Made by a program: the position numbers and the translations under genes. Below the pieces are notes generated by a model. The model had not been told where the DNA came from and made no database searches. It saw only the letters and a list, made by a program, of their open reading frames with translations. From assembly GCA_018679695.1 (NCBI GenBank), contig JAHHKH010000333.1:1-10553 (forward strand): 10,553 nt of DNA, read 5' to 3'. Below are positions 7,493 through 10,553 of the stretch, in pieces (the stretch's first letter is position 1; the number at the start of each line of letters is the position of its first letter). The stretch is from Maribacter sp. (GTDB lineage: Bacteria; Bacteroidota; Bacteroidia; Flavobacteriales; Flavobacteriaceae).

Positions 7493-7991
7493 CGGTTATC
7501 TCATAAATATCATCCGCTTTATTCTCCTTGTCCTCGTGCAGGTCCTGGTTTTTAATAGGCTGAACTTTTTTGGATTCATTAATCCAATGGTTTATATTTT
7601 ATTTTTATACTGGTATCCCATAAAACAAAATAGATCTGTTTTTATTGGTTTGGGTTTTTTATTGGGACTTTCAATTGATTTTTTTTCCGACACCATGGCC
7701 CTGCATTCGGCCGCAACGATTACAATAGCCTACTTACGACCAACAATGATGAGATTTGTTTTCGGGATTAATTATGAATTCCAAAGTTTTAAACTAAGTA
7801 ATACTACTAAGGCACAACAATTTACGTTTTTAGCGTTATTAATATTAGTACATCATTTGGTTTACTTTTCGTTAGAGATTTTTAGCTTTGCCAACTTGCT
7901 ATTAATTGTGAAAAAAGTATTATCCATTGGCCTTGCTTCGCTTATTTTGTGCCTCTTATTTGGGTCATTATTTAGTGTAGACAAAGAATAA
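7485..7991 (+). CDS. mreD: Rod shape-determining protein MreD
   Basis: MreD is a polytopic inner-membrane partner of MreC in the elongasome. The 168 residues hold about five hydrophobic segments (roughly 8-24, 32-45, 52-68, 112-130 and 137-162). The conserved MreD pattern GLSIDFFSDTMALHSAA (61-77) is visible, with D65, D69 and H74. The ATG lies inside the last codons of mreC, with an 8-bp overlap in another frame. The gene is followed by a 121-bp gap with two inverted repeats before mrdA. The family is divergent, so the call rests on the motif, topology and position between mreC and mrdA. Confidence 0.94.
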   Translation: MNSGYLINIIRFILLVLVQVLVFNRLNFFGFINPMVYILFLYWYPIKQNRSVFIGLGFLLGLSIDFFSDTMALHSAATITIAYLRPTMMRFVFGINYEFQSFKLSNTTKAQQFTFLALLILVHHLVYFSLEIFSFANLLLIVKKVLSIGLASLILCLLFGSLFSVDKE

Positions 7992-8036
7992 AATGTAATT
8001 ATTGCATTCTTTATTTAACTTTATGGGGAATAAAGG

Positions 8037-8057
8037 AATTAGTGAGCGCCACTAATT
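8037..8057. promoter_or_regulatory. Perfect 8-bp inverted repeat (hairpin 1) in mreD-mrdA gap
   Basis: AATTAGTG (8037-8044) and CACTAATT (8050-8057) are perfect reverse complements around the 5-base loop AGCGC. It starts 46 bases after the mreD stop. No T-run follows, so it is not a canonical intrinsic terminator. It could be an RNA hairpin limiting read-through or protecting an mRNA end, or a DNA-binding palindrome. The structure is seen directly; its function is not. Confidence 0.55.
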
Positions 8058-8073
8058 AAATAATTGTTCAATA

Positions 8074-8091
8074 TTAGGAATCAATTCCTAA
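8074..8091. promoter_or_regulatory. Perfect 18-bp palindrome (hairpin 2) just upstream of mrdA
   Basis: TTAGGAAT-CA-ATTCCTAA is a perfect 8-bp inverted repeat with a 2-base centre, ending 21 bases before the mrdA ATG. A further AATTCC at 8094-8099 lies 11 bp after the AATTCC inside the palindrome (8083-8088), and a GGAATT lies at 8035-8040. The very short centre makes a DNA operator for a dimeric regulator more natural than a stable RNA hairpin, but neither is shown. Confidence 0.55.
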
Positions 8092-8112
8092 CAAATTCCA
8101 ATACTTTCTTCT

Positions 8113-9981
8113 ATGAAGAAGATTCTTTTATCATCTATTATTCTAATCATTGGAATAACTTTTATTGGTAGACTCTCTTATCTACAAATATTCAGTTTTT
8201 CTACCGATCAGCTTTTAGAGGACCCTGCGATAAAGCCAATTTATGATTACCCTGAAAGAGGATATATCTATGATCGCAATGGGAAATTATTGGTAGGTAA
8301 TGATCCCGCCTATGATGTAATGGTGATTCCAAGGGAAGTAAAACCCCTTGACACTCTGGAATTTTGTCGCTTAATCGGATTGGATAAAGAAACACTGATC
8401 GATAAATTGAATAAAGCCAGAGTTTATTCCCCTAGATTGCCCTCAGTGTTGGTGCCTCAGCTTTCCAAGGAAGACTATGCAAGACTACAGGAAAAAATGC
8501 GACACTTTGAAGGTTTTTATATTCAAAAAAGATCTCTTCGGTATTACGATACCAAAAGTGCGGCAAACGTACTGGGTTATATTAGTGAAGTCAATGAACG
8601 TGATCTTGCTGAAAATCCATATTACGTTCAAGGAGAACTCAAAGGTCGTACAGGAGTTGAAAAGACCTATGAAGATACTCTAAGGGGTAAAAAAGGGGTA
8701 CAGTACATTCAAAAAGATAGGTTCAATAGGGATATTGGTCCTTATAAAGACGGGATGCTTGATACTCCACCGATACAAGGCAAGGAGATTAGTATCACCA
8801 TAGATAAAGATCTTCAAGAATACGGGGAAAGATTAATGCATGGTAAAAGAGGTGGTATTGTAGCCATTGAACCTTCTTCTGGGGAAATATTGTCAATGAT
8901 CTCAGGACCTACTTACGACCCGTCATTATTAGTAGGAAGAAAGAGATCCAACAACTATAGCAAGCTGCATTATGATAGTATATCAAAGCCTTTATTTGAT
9001 AGATCAATTTCAGCGGAAGGCTCACCAGGATCTCCATTCAAAACCCTAAATGCCCTCATCGCTTTACAGGAAGGGGTTATTAAACCTGATACCAAAATAA
9101 AGTGTTACAACGGTTTTTATGTTGGAAGAACAAAGCGTGGCTGTCATTGTGGCGGTGGGGTTCGTGATATGAACGTAGGCATCTACAGATCTTGCAATGC
9201 ATATTTTGCCGGGACTTTTAGAAAAATATATGACAAATTCGAAACTACTGATGAAGGCCAGGACGTTTGGGAAAAACATATGCGAAGTTTTGGTCTTGGC
9301 GGCTATTTAGGTTCTGACCTGCACACAGGTAGACCAGGACGTATACCTTCCAAGGAATATTACGACAGCTGGTATGGGGACAATAGATGGACATCTTCCT
9401 TTATAATATCCAATTCCATTGGGCAGGGCGAAGTCGCTGCAACACCACTGCAATTGGCAAATATGACCGCTGCCATCGCCAATCGTGGACATTTTTTTAC
9501 ACCTCATATCCTAAAGAAAGTTGATGGCGAGGACATTACCATACCTGAGTTTACAGAGCTAAAACAGACAACGATTGATCGTAAGCATTTTGAGCCTGTG
9601 GTTAGGGGTATGGCTAATGTTTATGAAAAAGGTACAGCAAGATGGGTAAGAATTCCGGGTATTGAAATAGCCGGTAAAACGGGAACAGTTGAAAATTTCA
9701 CGATTATCGACAGTGTTAAGACCCAACTCACCGATCACTCTGTTTTTGTCGCCTTTGCGCCAGTCAATAAACCAAAAATCGCCATCGCCGTTTATATTGA
9801 AAACGGGTATTATGGATCACGTTATGCAGGGCACATTGCTTCCTTGATGATCGAAAAATATATTAAAGGTGAGATAACCCGTAAAGATTTGGAAAAAAGA
9901 ATGCTGGAGAAAACCTTGGAACATGAATACGCCAAACCCTATAGTGGTGAAGAGTTCAAGATAAACGAGTATGTCTGGTAA
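8113..9981 (+). CDS. mrdA: Penicillin-binding protein 2 (elongation-specific transpeptidase)
   Basis: PBP2 is the class B transpeptidase that cross-links new peptidoglycan during cell elongation, working with RodA and MreC in the inner membrane and periplasm. The 622 residues begin with a membrane anchor (about 3-24), then the pedestal domain with RGYIYDRNG (49-57) and GRTGVEKTYED, then the transpeptidase domain. The three active-site motifs are present: S307-P-F-K310 (SxxK, nucleophile S307), S360-C-N362 (SxN) and K522-T-G524 (KTG). Between the first two motifs lies a Cys/His-containing stretch (C331, C344, H345, C346) plus C361, resembling the zinc site described in other PBP2 proteins. The residues before the nucleophile read GSPG rather than the usual YPPG. 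The start has a clear anchor and follows the paired palindromes. The stop overlaps rodA by 11 bp, so PBP2 and its glycosyltransferase partner are probably translationally coupled. Confidence 0.97.
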   Translation: MKKILLSSIILIIGITFIGRLSYLQIFSFSTDQLLEDPAIKPIYDYPERGYIYDRNGKLLVGNDPAYDVMVIPREVKPLDTLEFCRLIGLDKETLIDKLNKARVYSPRLPSVLVPQLSKEDYARLQEKMRHFEGFYIQKRSLRYYDTKSAANVLGYISEVNERDLAENPYYVQGELKGRTGVEKTYEDTLRGKKGVQYIQKDRFNRDIGPYKDGMLDTPPIQGKEISITIDKDLQEYGERLMHGKRGGIVAIEPSSGEILSMISGPTYDPSLLVGRKRSNNYSKLHYDSISKPLFDRSISAEGSPGSPFKTLNALIALQEGVIKPDTKIKCYNGFYVGRTKRGCHCGGGVRDMNVGIYRSCNAYFAGTFRKIYDKFETTDEGQDVWEKHMRSFGLGGYLGSDLHTGRPGRIPSKEYYDSWYGDNRWTSSFIISNSIGQGEVAATPLQLANMTAAIANRGHFFTPHILKKVDGEDITIPEFTELKQTTIDRKHFEPVVRGMANVYEKGTARWVRIPGIEIAGKTGTVENFTIIDSVKTQLTDHSVFVAFAPVNKPKIAIAVYIENGYYGSRYAGHIASLMIEKYIKGEITRKDLEKRMLEKTLEHEYAKPYSGEEFKINEYVW

Positions 9982-10553
9982 AAGTCTACTTAAACGTATT
10001 GATTGGTTAACAATATTCATCTACATAGCCTTAGTGACCATTGGTTGGGTAAATATTTACTCTACTACCTTCACGGATACCGACCCGTCTATATTCAATT
10101 TTGGCACCTTACATGGTAAACAACTATTCTTTTTTGGAGTAAGTATCATCGCGATATTTGTCATAATGGCCCTTGAAGCTGGTTTTTATGAACGATTTTC
10201 AAGTTTAATGTATGTGATTTCCGTGGTTCTTCTATTAGGATTGTTCGTCTTCGGCAAAACCATTGCTGGGGCAACTTCTTGGTATGATCTTGGCTTTTTT
10301 AATCTACAACCCTCAGAATTTGCGAAAGTTGCCACGGCTTTGGCCCTTGCAAAGTACCTGAGCGACATTCAGACCGATATTAAGAGAAGAAAAGACCAAC
10401 TCTTCGCACTGGGTATAATTATACTACCTGCCATTTTGATTATTCCACAACCAGACCCCGGTAGTGCATTGGTATTCTTCGCCTTGATATTTGTTATTTT
10501 TCGAGAAGGTTTACCTCTTTATTACTTGGTCATTGGTCTTATAACAATTATAG
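9971..10553 (+). CDS. rodA: Rod shape-determining protein RodA, SEDS glycosyltransferase (5' part only)
   Basis: RodA polymerises lipid II into glycan strands in the inner membrane as partner of PBP2. The ATG at 9971 lies inside the end of mrdA (11-bp overlap, other frame) and opens a frame of 194 codons running to the window edge, about half of the usual 400-430 residues. It begins MSGKSLLKRIDWLTIF, then alternates hydrophobic helices. SEDS signatures are visible: AGATSWYDLGFFNLQPSEFA with Q113-P-S-E-F117 and K119, and PQPDPGSALVF with D162. The catalytic Asp in the later HTDF-type extracellular loop would lie beyond the window. The gene is too short to appear as a closed reading frame but is clear from motifs and position. 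Confidence 0.95.
   Translation, partial: MSGKSLLKRIDWLTIFIYIALVTIGWVNIYSTTFTDTDPSIFNFGTLHGKQLFFFGVSIIAIFVIMALEAGFYERFSSLMYVISVVLLLGLFVFGKTIAGATSWYDLGFFNLQPSEFAKVATALALAKYLSDIQTDIKRRKDQLFALGIIILPAILIIPQPDPGSALVFFALIFVIFREGLPLYYLVIGLITII

Noticed and set aside
8016..8023. TAACTTTA as a -7 promoter box for mrdA
   Set aside because: It misses the final G of TAnnTTTG and the only nearby TTG (8002-8004) is 11 bases away, too close for a -33 element.
8037..8057. Intrinsic terminator after mreD
   Set aside because: The stem is AT-rich apart from its centre and is followed by AAATAATTG rather than a run of T, so termination is not supported.
1..10553. CRISPR array, tRNA, rRNA, insertion sequence or phage genes
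   Set aside because: No regularly spaced repeats, cloverleaf, transposase-like frame or terminal inverted repeats were seen on either strand.

Overview
The window looks like a chromosomal piece of a Flavobacteriia (Bacteroidota) genome. The evidence is the AT-rich sequence, weak Shine-Dalgarno signals, two copies of a TAnnTTTG-type -7 box (TACTTTTG), a CarboxypepD_reg-like/plug TonB-dependent receptor, an HYC_CC_PP-type small protein, and the gene order purH-mreB-mreC-mreD-mrdA-rodA, which I recall as common in flavobacteria. I cannot name the genus.

Left part (1-3291, minus strand): a three-gene cluster is transcribed leftwards. First comes a small Cys/His/Met-containing exported or membrane-anchored protein of the HYC_CC_PP type (GTG start at 3291). 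After a 100-bp gap comes a fusion of an HMA metal-binding domain to a MauE/DoxX-like membrane domain (2774-2049). Nine bases later a TonB-dependent outer-membrane receptor begins at 2039 and runs off the left edge. Together they look like an envelope module for a soft metal ion, most plausibly copper: outer-membrane receptor, periplasmic or membrane-anchored thiol/Met protein, and inner-membrane HMA-MauE protein. The substrate and mechanism are not established from sequence.

Middle (3292-5502): a 130-bp divergent intergenic region separates that cluster from rightward genes. The first is a single-domain GAF protein of the free methionine-(R)-sulfoxide reductase type. The second is purH, the bifunctional enzyme for the last two steps of IMP synthesis, preceded by a -7-like box.

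Right part (5560-10553, plus strand): this is the rod-shape (elongasome) gene set. It holds mreB (actin-like filament), mreC and mreD (overlapping by 8 bp; membrane scaffold), mrdA (PBP2 transpeptidase) and the first 194 codons of rodA (SEDS glycosyltransferase, overlapping mrdA by 11 bp and truncated by the window edge). mreB has its own copy of the TACTTTTG box, so the mre cluster may be transcribed separately from purH. The 121-bp gap between mreD and mrdA holds two perfect inverted repeats, the most evident non-coding structure in the window.

No tRNA, rRNA, CRISPR array, insertion sequence or phage gene was seen, and no gene-free stretch exceeds 300 bases. The least-described content is the three-gene metal module on the left and the palindromes upstream of mrdA.
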